A stretch of 64,000 nt of DNA from Ashinkailepas kermadecensis (GCA_034440615.1 JAOTOM010005104.1:248001-312000), one strand, 5' to 3'. Counted from the first letter of the stretch, positions 55,601-64,000 are shown. Notes: a model not told the origin generated them from the sequence alone. Numbers and translations are program-made.

Positions 55601-58121
55601 GAATGCCACATACCTGGGCTGAACGTCATGAACACCACATACCTGGGCTGAACGTCCTGCCCACCACATTCCTAGGCTGAACGACCTGCCCACAACATAC
55701 CTGGGCTGAACGCCATGAACACCACATACCTGGGCTGAACGTCATGAACACTACATACCTGGGCTGAACGTCATGAACACCACATACCTGGGCTGTACGT
55801 CATGAACACCACATACCTGGGCTGAACGTCATGAACACCACATAATTGGGCTGAACGTCCTGAATCGCAGGTGTTCAGTAAGAAATGGTCATCTCTGCCG
55901 TTGAATGTCGTGTGGCATTGTTATAGCCCGACGCTTCCTGCCTACAGAGATTCCAGATGCTTCAACTATTCTAAACCATTCGGAAAATCACATGATAACC
56001 TTTTTTTTAGCGGGTATTGGAAACACGCATGTGCAATGCGTATATTCCATATTTCGTACTCGTCATCAACATATTTATTTATTTATTTATATATATGTAT
56101 TTTTTTTTTAGTAGTAGTCTCAGAAGCTTGCGAAGCGAGCAGCATAGGGCAGATAAGCCTGCGGCAGCCGGCGCATCTGACCTAGTGTGTATAGTATATT
56201 GCTATATGAGTATGCGTGTACATCGCATGTGTGTGTACAGATTCGTCAGTTGTGCGAGAGTGCACGTATGTAAATATGGATTGTGTGAGCCTGCACAGGT
56301 GTTATGGTTTGATGCTCGTATATATTCTGTGTCCATACACACTATACTAGTATGTGTTTGTATGTGCCTGTGCATGTTTGTACCAGCTAACCATAGCTCC
56401 TTCCATGATTATTTTGATTCTGGCGCCACTTGTGCGCTCGTGTTGAGTTGGCGGCCATCTCAGCTGATGGCGCGGTGACTTCATTGCTTTTTCTTCTTCT
56501 TAACGCGCTCAGAAAGTGGCCGAAATCCGTCCACTCCTCTGGTCTAGGGGTTAGATGCTCGTCTCGCAATCGAAAGATTGTGGGTTCGAATCTCACCTGT
56601 CGCTACTCTTCGCCCGCGACCAATCGGCGTGAGAGATTGGCGACGCTATATGACTCAACGGTCGACGTGTCGTAAAACCAATAACCAACCAACCATCACA
56701 TAAGCTGCCGGGAATATTGTAATGCAATCTTGTGACTTCGTTACAAACTGATAAGCGCATCTTGCGCAACAAAACGAATTCGAAATCCGTATGTACATAA
56801 TGAACTGCAGCGGTGCAAAGTCGACCGAACGGCTGCCAGCTGAGCGTTCAGAGTCGCAAAGGTTTCGTCGGTGCGGTAGTGCGGCGGCGCGGTGTGGCAG
56901 CCGATTTCGACCTCATTTAACCCCCAAGGCATCGACCTATGGTCATGGGATTTATACTGAAGCGTGTTCACTACAGTCGTACTCTACGGTCCAAATGTAG
57001 TGCTTCCGGCTTCAGCAGTTTCCGAGATCCTATGGGGGGGGGGCGAATCCGCCGCCGGACCAGACGTGTTGTCTGTGGTGGTGTTGTCACCAGCCGTACC
57101 AGACGTGTGGTGTTGTCTGTGGTGGTGTTGTCACCAGCCGGACCAGACGTGTGGTGTTGTCACCAGCTGGACCAGACGTGTGGTGTTGTCACCAGCCGCA
57201 CCAGACGTGTGGTGTTGTCACCAGCCGGACCAGACGTGTGGTGTTGTCTGTGGTGGTGTCACCAGCCGTACCAGACGTGTGGTGTTGTCACCAGCCGGAC
57301 CAGATGTGTGGTGTTGTCACCAGCTGGACCAGACGTGTGGTGTTGTCACCAGCCGGACCAGACGTATGGTGTTGTCTGTGGTGGTGTTGTCACCAGCCGG
57401 ACCAGACGTGTGGTGTTGCCTGTGATGGTGTTGTCACCAGCCGGACCAGACGTGTGGTGTTGTCACCAGCCGGACCAGACGTGTGGTGTTGTCTGTGGTG
57501 GTGTTGTCACCAGCCGGACCAGACGTGTGGTGGTGTCGTCACCAGCCGGACCAGACGTGTGGTGTTGTCTGTGGTGGTGTTGTCACCAGCCGGACCAGAC
57601 TGTGGTGGTGTTGTCACCAGCCGGACCAGACGTGTGGTGTTGTCTGTGGTGGTGTTGTCACCAGCCGGACCAGACGTGTGGTGTTGTCTGTGGTGGTGTT
57701 GTCACCAGCCGGACCAGATGTGTGGTGTTGTCACCAGCCGGACCAGATGTGTGGTGTTGTCACCGGCCAGACCAGATGTGTGGTGCTGTCTGTGGTGGTG
57801 TTGTCACCAGCCGGACCAGATGTGTGGTGCTGTCTGTGGTGGTGTTGTCACCAGCCGGACCAGATGTGTGGTGCTGTCTGTGGTGGTGTTGTCACCAGCC
57901 GGACCAGACGTATGGTGTTGTCCGTGGTGGTGTTGTCACCAGCCAGACGAGCCTTGTGTCGCTGCACCAGGAGACGCCGGCGCGCTGGCGAATGCTGGCC
58001 TTCTACGTGCTCACGCACACGGAGAACACGGCCATGGCAGTGGTGTTCTTCTGTTGGCGGCTCCCCTCCGACTGGCTCTACACGGCGCTGCTGGTCTGCA
58101 TTCCAGTCGGCGCTGTGCTGG
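43511..58121 (+). CDS. XK-related (XKR/CED-8 family) membrane protein, 3' partial
   Basis: XKR proteins are multi-pass membrane proteins. Some (XKR8, CED-8) expose phosphatidylserine as lipid scramblases during apoptosis. Seven coding exons join in phase: 43511-43671 (exon from 43482), 45447-45630, 46647-46710, 48160-48274, 50144-50262, 52479-52700 and 57947-58121. All junctions are GT-AG. Family signatures are 'LFLSYMEAAPQLLLQMYI' (like LLETFLESAPQL), 'SLLSLAWSNASY', 'WEERIFNAVVGVVYCFSFF' (like WEE.LFNMVVG..Y.F..F) and 'TENTAMAVVFFCWRLP'. At least seven hydrophobic segments are visible. About 347 codons are present, against roughly 400-650 in relatives, so the C-terminus (with the caspase site in some members) is missing. 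Introns 3 to 7 are filled with minisatellites seeded at the splice sites. The paralogue is not resolved. Confidence 0.9.
43791..43968 (+). mobile_element. tRNA-headed SINE, head type 2, perfect 12-bp TSD
   Basis: Lies in intron 1 of the XKR gene. The head 'gggccgcggtagctcagttgg' type is tRNA-Lys-like ('tagctcagttggtag' A box, 'gggttcgaatc' B box) and differs from head type 1. The body 'cgcgaccaatcggcgtgaga' with 'gttggcgacgttata' is the same as in the type 1 SINEs. The tail is 'cgtcgtaaaagaaccc' plus a 'ttcttcttctt' end. Perfect direct repeats 'tccagggagccg' lie at 43779-43790 and 43969-43980. Confidence 0.95.
44918..44965 (+). mobile_element. possible further copy of the micro-retroposon tail
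   Basis: 'acatggcctatgcagtcaat' followed by 'gcgccctgaagcccc' matches the tail family, but no clear direct repeats were found. Confidence 0.45.
45447..45630 (+). CDS. XKR gene exon 2
   Basis: Acceptor 'ctgtccctgtttcag', donor 'gtgagg' at 45631. Encodes 'DVVLIHTYLSSGDLSWGLL', 'TILVVVMPQAVIQVISYRW' and 'LLVIHWCQLGLFLR', matching the second and third membrane segments of XKR proteins ('D...D...Y...G...W..LT...+..P...VQ..S+RW'). It starts in phase 1 and ends in phase 2. No minisatellite lies at either border. Confidence 0.9.
45824..46053 (+). mobile_element. truncated CR1 3'-end fragment split by a SINE-like insert
   Basis: Outside the insert, 'cccccattgtgttgccatga' and 'atcacattcccgaaagaagg' plus 'actgaatccactgcc' match the 3' UTR unit of the CR1-like LINE at 4320-4400 ('cccattgtgctaccatagac', 'atcacatcccgaaggaagg', 'gaatccactgc'). 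It lies in XKR intron 2. Confidence 0.65.
45859..46004 (+). mobile_element. 146-bp SINE-like insert with 14-bp TSD
   Basis: Ends with the shared tail 'gggcacaaaatgaccttgct', 'gtcgacgtgcccctaaac' and a (cca)n end. Direct repeats 'catgttttcaggat' lie at about 45845-45858 and 46006-46019. It is nested in the CR1 3' fragment. It is the longest member of the tail family here and shows sequence upstream of the tail, without an obvious tRNA head. Confidence 0.7.
46647..46710 (+). CDS. XKR gene exon 3 (64 bases)
   Basis: Acceptor 'gtgccattgcag', donor 'gtcagt' at 46711. Encodes 'LVTQFSNGRRWRRSGSRHDS' plus Met after completing an Arg codon, a basic loop between membrane segments. Its last nine bases and the donor form the edge of the 71-bp array that follows. 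Confidence 0.8.
46711..47265 (+). repeat. 71-bp minisatellite carrying the exon 3 donor
   Basis: About eight nearly identical 71-base units. Each unit contains 'gactccatg' followed by 'gtcagtgtagagcag', which is the end of exon 3 with its donor, then 'cccccagacgctgacagg' and 'tataccacgtgtgtgggcgc'. So seven further copies of exon end plus donor stand directly downstream of the true donor. The unit also contains 'gacaggtatac', another donor-like word. Confidence 0.95.
47330..47640 (+). repeat. 18-20 bp minisatellite in XKR intron 3
   Basis: Units of 'gtagacggagtccccg' with variants such as 'cagacagagtaccgg'. It is interrupted by the 55-bp insert at 47420-47474. No splice-site word of a neighbouring exon is part of this unit. 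Confidence 0.8.
47420..47474 (+). mobile_element. 55-bp micro-retroposon with 9-bp TSD
   Basis: Insert 'gggcgcaaaatgaccaacgc', 'agtcgacgcgccctaaagc', then a (cca)n-like end. Direct repeats 'ccggattat' lie at 47411-47419 and 47475-47483. It is inserted in a minisatellite in XKR intron 3. Confidence 0.8.
47672..47703. other. perfect 15-bp inverted repeat with 2-base spacer
   Basis: 'cacctgtccagtgca', spacer 'tg', 'tgcactggacaggtg'. It lies in intron 3 between the donor-bearing and acceptor-bearing arrays. Confidence 0.85.
47885..48159 (+). repeat. minisatellite carrying the exon 4 acceptor
   Basis: Four decayed units (about 45-60 bases) of 'gtgacgtggccgtcaggtgt', 'acctgcag', 'gagagcagtgacgtcagtct' and 'gctgctgac' precede the true exon. 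The part after 'acctgcag' copies the first 22 or so bases of exon 4 ('gagagcagtgatgtcagtct'). Two of the four decoys keep the AG (at about 48033 and 48076). The others read 'cctgcga' and 'cctgcgg'. Confidence 0.85.
48160..48274 (+). CDS. XKR gene exon 4
   Basis: Acceptor 'gtgtacctgcag', donor 'gtcagt' at 48275. Encodes 'ESSDVSLLQLFLSYMEAAPQ' and 'LLLQMYITSSRDGWQIVQ', the most conserved XKR segment (LL..F.E.APQL.LQ..I). It starts in phase 0 and ends in phase 1. Minisatellites touch both borders. Confidence 0.9.
48275..48955 (+). repeat. 18-bp minisatellite seeded at the exon 4 donor
   Basis: Some 36 short units of 'ggtcagtggccgggctgg' and variants ('ggtcaatgacagggctgg'). The array begins inside the donor itself: exon end 'cagg' followed by 'gtcagtggccgggctggg'. 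Units that keep 'ggtcagtg' or 'gggtcagtgac' repeat the donor word. Confidence 0.9.
48956..50143 (+). repeat. higher-order repeat with ten decoy exon 5 acceptors
   Basis: Each higher-order unit is a block of about 70 bases ('gccgggactcgacgctacag', 'cgtgtgtgaccgagccacgt', 'gttgcag' then 'cggcgagcgccgtgttctct') plus one to three 18-bp 'gggctggggtcagtgact' units. The acceptor AG ends at 49006, 49131, 49219, 49343, 49449, 49574, 49699, 49806, 49930 and 50034; the true site ends at 50143. Most spacings fall near 88, 106 or 124, that is 70 plus 1, 2 or 3 times 18. Each decoy has a perfect copy of acceptor and first 18 exon bases. Confidence 0.95.
50144..50262 (+). CDS. XKR gene exon 5
   Basis: Acceptor 'gccacgtgttgcag', donor 'gtaggc' at 50263. 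After completing an Ala codon it encodes 'ASAVFSLLSLAWSNASYAKW' and 'MRKSRGDKLPLGWTAVTLQ', matching the XKR segment with SL.W....Y. It ends in phase 0. Its donor is the only one between exons 3 and 6 without a directly attached array. Confidence 0.9.
50460..50815 (+). repeat. 43-bp minisatellite in XKR intron 5
   Basis: About eight units of 'ttttcgtgtgtacgtgggga' with 'tgtttgactgcactgccgtg'. No exon-derived sequence is recognised in the unit. Confidence 0.9.
51060..52478 (+). repeat. 41-bp minisatellite with about 34 decoy exon 6 acceptors
   Basis: Each 41-base unit is 'ctggtgtggcggctgtgtat' plus 'g' (the first 21 bases of exon 6) followed by 'acatctgcccgccccggcag' (the acceptor). The last unit runs straight into the true exon. 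Most units keep the terminal 'gcag'. Because 41 is not a multiple of three and the unit has no stop on the minus strand, minus-strand frames of up to 548 codons arise and are not genes. Confidence 0.95.
52479..52700 (+). CDS. XKR gene exon 6
   Basis: Acceptor 'gcccgccccggcag', donor 'gtggga' at 52701 (exon end 'aacgtgaag'). It encodes 'LVWRLCMLLARLSALLAFSL', 'LYSGWVLVALAARWLLMTGW' and 'WEERIFNAVVGVVYCFSFFN' plus Val-Lys, closely following the XKR block with WEE.LFN.VVG..Y...+FNVK. 74 codons, phase 0 at both ends. Both borders lie in splice-site-bearing arrays. Confidence 0.9.
52701..53265 (+). repeat. minisatellite carrying the exon 6 donor
   Basis: Units of 33 or about 20 bases: 'gtgggaccgaggcgctggct' plus 'ggtgtagtgtaag', and the shorter 'gtgggctggtgtggtgtaag'. 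The join 'taag' followed by 'gtgggac' repeats the true border 'gaag' followed by 'gtggga'. About 20 such donor-like joins follow the true one. Confidence 0.9.
53910..54715 (+). repeat. 35-bp minisatellite, about 23 copies, in XKR intron 6
   Basis: Period exactly 35: 'ggccgcccgctggggcagcc' plus 'ttggccacgtgtctc'. Very low divergence. Long open frames occur on both strands and in several frames (up to about 340 codons) because the unit lacks stops, so these are rejected as genes. Confidence 0.95.
54716..55395. other. intron 6 sequence without recognisable feature
   Basis: A short (ctg)n run near 54770 and otherwise unique-looking sequence. No exon fitting the XKR reading frame was found. Confidence 0.4.
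55400..55870 (+). repeat. 29-bp minisatellite in XKR intron 6
   Basis: About 16 units of 'cctgggctgaacgtcctgcc' plus 'caccacata'. No splice-site word of a neighbouring exon was recognised. Confidence 0.9.
55871..57044. other. intron 6 sequence with one SINE
   Basis: AT-rich part with (ttta)n at 56070-56090, then unique sequence. The SINE is listed separately. No further exon was identified. Confidence 0.4.
56531..56694 (+). mobile_element. tRNA-headed SINE, head type 1
   Basis: Head 'ctctggtctaggggttagat' with B box 'gggttcgaatctc', body 'cgcgaccaatcggcgtgaga' and tail 'aataaccaaccaacc', as in 24421-24582. Direct repeats were not evident, so it may be older or 5'-truncated by a few bases. 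Confidence 0.85.
57045..57946 (+). repeat. minisatellite carrying the exon 7 acceptor
   Basis: About two dozen units of 'gttgtcaccagccggaccag' plus 'acgtgtggtgttgtc', some with an inserted 'tgtggtggt'. The true border is 'gtcaccagccag' followed by 'acgagccttgtg'. The units read 'gtcaccagccggaccag' followed by 'acgtgtggtg', so the pyrimidine/AG context and the first exon bases are repeated in each unit. Confidence 0.9.
57947..58121 (+). CDS. XKR gene exon 7 (last in window)
   Basis: The phase-0 acceptor is the second AG of 'caccagccag'; using the first AG would break the frame. Encodes 'TSLVSLHQETPARWRMLAFY' (corresponding to the '..G.TR.RM..YY' stretch of relatives), 'VLTHTENTAMAVVFFCWRLP' and 'WLYTALLVCIPVGAVLG'. 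Donor 'gtaagc' at 58122, phase 1. No exon to follow was found up to 64000. Confidence 0.85.
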
Positions 58122-58139
58122 GTAAGCGGCCAGACTGGT

Positions 58140-61100
58140 GCCCTGGTGTACTGTGGACACCGGTGTACTGTGGACACTGGTGTACCCTGGTCCCCGGGGC
58201 GCCCTGGTGTACTGTGGAGGCTGGTGTACCCCGGGGGCGCTCTGGTGTACTGTGGACACTGGTGTACCCCGGGGCGCTCTGGTGTACTGTGGACACTGGT
58301 GTACCCCGGGGCGCTCTGGTGTACTGTGGACACTGGTGTACCCCGGGGCGCTCTGGTGTACTGTGGACACTGGTGTACCCTGGGGGCGCTCTGGTGTACT
58401 GTGGACACTGGTGTACCCTGGGGGCGCTCTGGTGTACTGTGAACACTGGTGTACCCGGGGCGCTCTGGTGTACTGTGGACACTGGTGTACCCCGGGGCGC
58501 CCTGGTGTACTGTGGACACTGGTGTACCCTGGGGGCGCTCTGGTGTACTGTGAACACTGGTGTACCCGGGGAGCTCTGGTGTACTGTGGACACTGGTGTA
58601 CCCCGGGGCGCTCTGGTATACTGTGGACACTGGTGTACTGTGGACACTGGTGTGCCCCGGGGCGCCCTGGTGTACTGTGGACACTGGTGTACCCCGGGGC
58701 GCCCTGGTGTACTGTGGACACTGGTGTGCCCCGGGGCGCCCTGGTGTACTGTGGACACTGGTGTACCCTGGGGGCGCCCTGGTATACACTGGTGTACCCT
58801 GGGGCGCTCTGGTGTACTGTGGACACTGGTGTACCCTGGGGCGCCCTGGTGTACTGTGGACATGGGTGTACCCCGGGGCGCTCTGGTGTACTGTGGACAC
58901 TGGTGTACCCTGGGGCACCCTGGTGTACTGTGGACACTGGTGTACCCTGGGGCGCTCTGGTGTACTGTGGACACTGGTGTACCCCGGGGCGCTCTGGTGT
59001 ACTGTGGACACTGGTGTATCCCGGGGGCGTCCTGGTGTACTGTGGACACTGGTGTACCCCGGGGCGCCCTGGTGTACTGTGGACACTGGTGTACCCCGGG
59101 GCGCCCTGGTGTACTGTGGACACTGGTGTACCCTGGGGGCGCTCTGGTGTACTGTGGACACTGGTGTACCCTGGGGGCGCTCTGGTGTACTGTGGACACT
59201 GGTGTACCCCGGGGCGCCCTGGTGTACTGTGGACACTGGTGTACCCTGGGGGCGCTCTGGTGTACTGTGGACACTGGTGTACCCTGGGGGCGCTCTGGTG
59301 TACTGTGGACACTGGTGTACCCGGGGCGCTCTGGTGTACTGTGGACACTGGTGTACCCCGGGGCGCCCTGGTGTACTGTGGAGACTGGTGTACCCCGGGG
59401 CGCTCTGGTGTACTGTGGACACTGGTGTACCCCGGGGCGCTCTGGTGTACTGTGGACATGGGTGTATCCCGGGGGGGCATGGTGTACTGTGGACACTGGT
59501 GTATCCCGGGGGCGCTCTGGTGTACTGTGGACACCGGTGTACCCTGGGGGCGCTCTGTATGGGGCGCTCTGGTGTACTGTGGACACTGGTGTACCCCGGG
59601 GCGCTCTGGTGTACTGTGGACACTGTGTACTGTGACACTGGTGTACCCCGGGGCGCTCTGGTGTACTGTGGACACTGGTGTACCCCGGGGCGCTCTGGTG
59701 TACTGTGGACACTGGTGTACCCTGGGGGCGCTCTGGTGTACTGTGGACACTGGTGTACCCGGGGCGCTCTGGTGTACTGTGGACACTGGTGTACCCCGGG
59801 GAGCCCTGGTGTACTGTGGACACTGGTGTACCCTGGGGGCACTCTGGTGTACTGTGGACACTGGTGTACCCCGGGGCGATCTGGTGTACTGTGGACACTG
59901 GTGTACTGTGGACACTGGTGTACCCCGGGGCGCTCTGGTGTACTGTGGACACTGGTGTACCCCGGGGCGCCCCGGTGTACTGTGGACACTGGTGTACCCC
60001 GGGGCGCCCTGGTGTACTGTGGACACTGGTGTACCCTGGGGGCGCTCTGGCGTACTGTGGACACTGGTGTACCCTGGGGGCGCTCTGGTGTACTGTGGAC
60101 ACTGGTGTACCCGGGGCGCTCTGGTGTACTGTGGACACTGGTGTACCCCGGGGCGCCCTGGTGTACTGTGGAGACTGGTGTACCCCGGGGCGCTCTGGTG
60201 TACTGTGGACACTGGTGTACCCGGAGGCGCTCTGGTGTACTATGGACACTGGTGTACCCCGGGGCGCTCTGGTGTACTGTGGACACTGGTGTATCCCGGG
60301 GGCGTCCTGGTGTACTGTGGACACTGGTGTACCCCGGGGCACCCTGGTGTACTGTGGACACTGGTGTACCCCGGGGCGCCCTGGTGTACTGTGGAGACTG
60401 GTGTACCCCGGGGCGTCCTGTTGTACTGTGGAGACTGGTGTACCCCGGGGCGCCCTGGTGTACTGTGGACACTGGTGTACCCTGGGGGCGCTCTGGTGTA
60501 CTGTGGACACTGGTGTATCCCGGGGGCGCTCTGGTGTACTGTGGACACTGGTGTACCCCGGGGCGCTCTGGTGTACTGTGGACACTGGTGTATCCCGGGG
60601 GCGCTCTGGTGTACTGTGGACACTGGTGTACCCTGGGGGCGCTCTGGTGTACTGTGGACACTGGTGTACCCCGGGGCGCCCTGGTGTACTGTGGAGACTG
60701 GTGTACCCCGGGGCGCCCTGGTGTACTGTGGAGACTGGTGTACCCCGGGGGCGCCCTGGTATACACTGGTGTACCCTGGGGCGCTCTGGTGTACTGTGGA
60801 CACTGGTGTACCCTGGGGCGCCCTGGTGTACTGTGGACACTGGTGTACCCCGGGGCGCTCTGGTGTACTGTGGACACTGGTGTACCCTGGGGCACCCTGG
60901 TGTACTGTGGACACTGGTGTACCCTGGGGCGCTCTGGTGTACTGTGGACACTGGTGTACCCCGGGGCGCTCTGGTGTACTGTGGACACTGGTGTATCCCG
61001 GGGGCGCTCTGGTGTACTGTGGACACTGGTGTACCCCGGGGCACCCTGGTGTACTGTGGACACTGGTGTACCCCGGGGCGCCCTGGTGTACTGTGGACAC

Positions 61101-62755
61101 TGGTGTACCCTGGGGGCGCTCTGGTGTACTGTGGACACTGGTGTATCCTGGGGGCGCTCTGGTGTACTGTGGACACTGGTGTACCCCGGGGCACCCTGGT
61201 GTACTGTGGACACTGGTGTATCCCGGGGGCGTCCTGGTGTACTGTGGACACTGGTGTACCCTGGGGGCGCTCTGGTGTACTGTGGACACTGGTGTACCCC
61301 GGGGGCGCTCTGGTGTACTGTGGACACTGGTGTATCCCGGGGCGCTCTGGTGTACTGTGGACACTGGTGTATCCCGGGGCGCTCTGGTGCACTGTGGACA
61401 CTGGTGTACCCCGGGGCGCTCTGGTGTACTGTGGACACTGGTGCATCCCGGGGCGCTCTGGTGTACTGTGGACACTGGTGTACCCTGGGGGCGCCCTGGT
61501 GTAATGTGGACACTGGTGTACCCCGGGGCGCTCTGGTGTACTGTGGACACTGGTGTACCCCGGGGCGCTCTGGTGTACTGTGGACACTGTTGGTGTACCC
61601 CGGGGCGCCCTGGTGTACTGTGGACACTGGTGTACCCTGGGGGCGCTCTGGTGTACTGTGGACACTGGTGTATCCCGGGGGCGCTCTGGTGTACTGTGGA
61701 CACTGGTGCATCCCGGGGGGGCATGGTGTACTGTGGACACTGGTGTATTCCGGGAGCGTCCTGGTGTACTGTGGACACTGGTGTACCCTGGGGGCGCTCT
61801 GGTGTACTGTGGACACTGGTGTACCCTGAGGGCGCTCTGGTGTACTGTGGGCACTGGTGTACCCCGGGGCGCTCTGGTGTACTGTGGACACTGGTGTATC
61901 CCGGGGGGGCATGGTGTACCGTGGACACTGGTGTATCCCGGGGGCGTCCTGGTGTACTGTGGACACTGGTGTACCATGGGGGCGCTCTGGTGTACTGTGG
62001 ACACTGGTGTACCCTGAGGGCGCTCTGGTGTACTGTGGACACTGGTGTACCCCGGGGCACCCTGGTGTACTGTGGACACTGGTGTATCCCGGGGGCGTCC
62101 TGGTGTACCCTGGGGGGCGCTCTGGTGTACTGTGGACACTGGTGTACCCCGGGGGCGCTCTGGTGTACTGTGGACACTGGTGTATCCCGGGGCGCTCTGG
62201 TGTACTGTGGACACTGGTGTATCCTGGGGCGCTCTGGTGCACTGTGGACACTGGTGTACCCCGGGGCGCTCTGGTGTACTGTGGACACTGGTGTACCCCG
62301 GGGCGCTCTGGTGTACTGTGGACACTGGTGTACCCCGGGGCGCCCTGGTGTACTGTGGACACTGGTGTACCCTGGGGGCGCTCTGGTGTACTGTGGACAC
62401 TGGTGTATCCCGGGGCGCTCTGGTGTACTGTGGACACTGGTGCATCCCGGGGGGCATGGTGTACTGTGGACACTGGTGTATCCCGGGAGCGTCCTGGTGT
62501 ACTGTGGACACTGGTGTGCCCTGGGGGCGCTCTGGTGTACTGTGGACACTGGTGTACCCTGGGGGCGCTCTGGTGTACTGTGGACACTGGTGTACCCCGG
62601 GGGCGCTCTGGTGTACTGTGGACACTGGTGTATCCCGGGGGGGCATGGTGTACCGTGGACACTGGTGTATCCCGGGGGCGTCCTGGTGTACTGTGGACAC
62701 TGGTGTACCCTGGGGGCGCCCTGTTGTACCGTGGACACTGGTGTACCCGAGTGCA
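58140..62755 (+). repeat. 4.6-kb minisatellite of 37-38 bp units (about 120 copies)
   Basis: Units 'ctctggtgtactgtggacac' plus 'tggtgtaccccggggcg' or 'tggtgtaccctgggggcg'. It starts about 20 bases after the exon 7 donor. Few stops in any frame give spurious open frames of more than 1500 codons on both strands. The donor itself is not clearly part of the unit, unlike in the other arrays. Confidence 0.95.
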
Positions 62756-63300
62756 CTCCGACACAATGTTAAAATAATGCGTTATCATTAGGTGTGAGAT
62801 GTCGAAACGAGTACAGCAGGATGTCGAAATCGCCATGAAAATAATGACGTTTGAAATACCTCGGTCCTTAAAACCAGGTTTTGAAATGATTCCATGCATA
62901 TAGCTATCCATTTTGCGTGTTCTGAGAGGTACCTAATTTTGGGATACCGATATCAACTATAACGATACAAGAGCCTATGCTATTAACTGGTATTGTATAA
63001 CATGGCACATCATAGGTAATCACTTTACCTAGAATTGCACTACGGGTTGATCGTTATCACGATCCTGGATCCGCCATGATGAGCATGAGCATGATACTTA
63101 TCAACGGGACGCTGTTAGAAACGAGGCATAGAGACTTCACAAGCATGCACCAAGAAGCACGATGACGATACTTAATTGGGCAGAATGTCGACGCGCAATG
63201 TTCGGTAAATTGTATATTCCACCCTACTTCACGAATAATTTGTTACTGCTTTGACCTCAACACACCCAATGAAAACGCATTATTTTAGCTCAGTACAGCC
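62756..63300. other. no recognisable feature
   Basis: AT-rich unique-looking intronic or downstream DNA. No XKR exon was found here. Confidence 0.4.
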
Positions 63301-64000
63301 AGATCTGCGATGCTGCCCTACTACTGCGGGCGCGGCTGTGAGACTCCTCTACTACTGTAGGCACGGCTGTACTGCTGCTCCACTGCCGCAGACACGGCTG
63401 TGATGCTGCCAGGGGCGTCGCCCCACCCCCTGCCGTGAGACTGCCCCCCCCCCCCCCCACCCCGACATTTGAAGAGGCCCCTACCCGGAAATGCATAGGA
63501 AACAAAGGTGAGCAAGGAGGCAAATGGGACAGAAGATCATGCTGCCCAAGACTGGCAACGAGACCCCCGAAAAATTCAGATCAGGTCCCTATAAGAGACG
63601 TAGAACGGAAATGTGCAGGAGGCCCCCAGGACGAAAAGGATGTCATCGAGACGGGCAAGGAGCCACCCAGGTTAGATAAGAAGGCTTACGATGCGTCATG
63701 GAAGAGGAGGCCCCTACAATAGAAAATGAGGGCATAGGATAGGAGAGATGTCCCCTGGCGCACGAGGAGGCCCCAAAATGGGTCAGAACGTCTCCAGGCA
63801 CGGCTGTGATGCTGCTCTACTACCACAGGCACGGCTGTGATGCTGCCCTGCTACTGCAGACACGGCTGTGATGCTGCTCTACTGCTGCAGACACGGCTGT
63901 GATGCTGCTCTACTGCTGCAGGCACGGCTGTGGTGCTGTTCTCCTACCACAGGCACGGCTGTGATGTTACTCTCCTACCACAGGCACGGCTGTGATGCTG
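63301..64000 (+). repeat. about 31-bp minisatellite split by a foreign segment
   Basis: Units 'ggcacggctgtgatgctgct' plus 'ctactaccaca' occur at 63303-63405 and 63797-64000. Between them lies a segment starting 'caggggcgtcgccccacccc' with poly-C and then 'gaggcccc' words, which looks like an insertion or a second decayed repeat. The array runs off the window. Confidence 0.8.

Noticed and set aside
57848..62911. Minus-strand open frames of 1687 and 1562 codons and plus-strand frames of 1544 and 1089 codons
   Set aside because: They read through the 37-38 bp minisatellite; the same region is open in several frames of both strands, which real genes are not.

Overview
This is eukaryotic, almost certainly metazoan, genomic DNA. 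It has spliced exons with GT-AG junctions, several decayed non-LTR retrotransposons, tRNA-headed SINEs with target-site duplications (TSDs), and very large amounts of mini- and microsatellite. The mix (CR1-like and I-like elements, many GC-rich minisatellites, a short CCTAA tract) would fit an arthropod, perhaps a crustacean or chelicerate, but nothing in the window proves the lineage. There is no bacterial-type gene organisation, CRISPR array or operon.

Layout. 1-4500: AT-rich and degenerate repeat DNA with a gag zinc-knuckle relic. 4090-8303: nearly intact but frameshifted CR1-like LINE on the minus strand. 8300-16000: degenerate repeats and remnants of several other LINEs. 16104-16347: a probable protein-coding 5' exon on the plus strand. 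17-29 kb: repeat DNA, including a 1.5-kb inverted array of 16-bp units, two clean hairpins and a SINE. 29150-36032: an I-like LINE (gag zinc knuckles, endonuclease, reverse transcriptase, RNase H) on the minus strand, dead and interrupted. 36617-36721: a probable terminal exon. 37191-38808: a fold-back element with about 500-bp arms. 41272-42735: an intronless, broken USP2/USP21-like deubiquitinase copy with a SINE inside it.

43482 to 58121 and beyond: the one clear host gene, an XK-related (XKR) membrane protein on the plus strand. Seven coding exons were placed, all with GT-AG junctions and continuous phase (about 347 codons from the first usable Met). The 3' end lies outside the window.

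The main discovery is inside this gene. From the donor of exon 3 onward, almost every splice site lies at the edge of a minisatellite whose repeat unit contains a copy of that splice site plus the adjacent 5-25 bases of exon. The exon 3 donor is repeated about 8 times, the exon 5 acceptor 10 times as perfect decoys, and the exon 6 acceptor about 34 times. The exon 4 acceptor and donor, the exon 6 donor and the exon 7 acceptor show the same pattern. In intron 4 the donor-derived and acceptor-derived units have merged into a higher-order repeat. A decayed version may sit at the 16347 donor, which suggests a general process of splice-junction-seeded minisatellite growth in this genome.

A second discovery is a set of extremely short retroposons (36, 55, 59 and 146 bp). 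They have 9-15 bp TSDs and contain little more than a 3' tail, which resembles the tail of the tRNA-headed SINEs in the same window.
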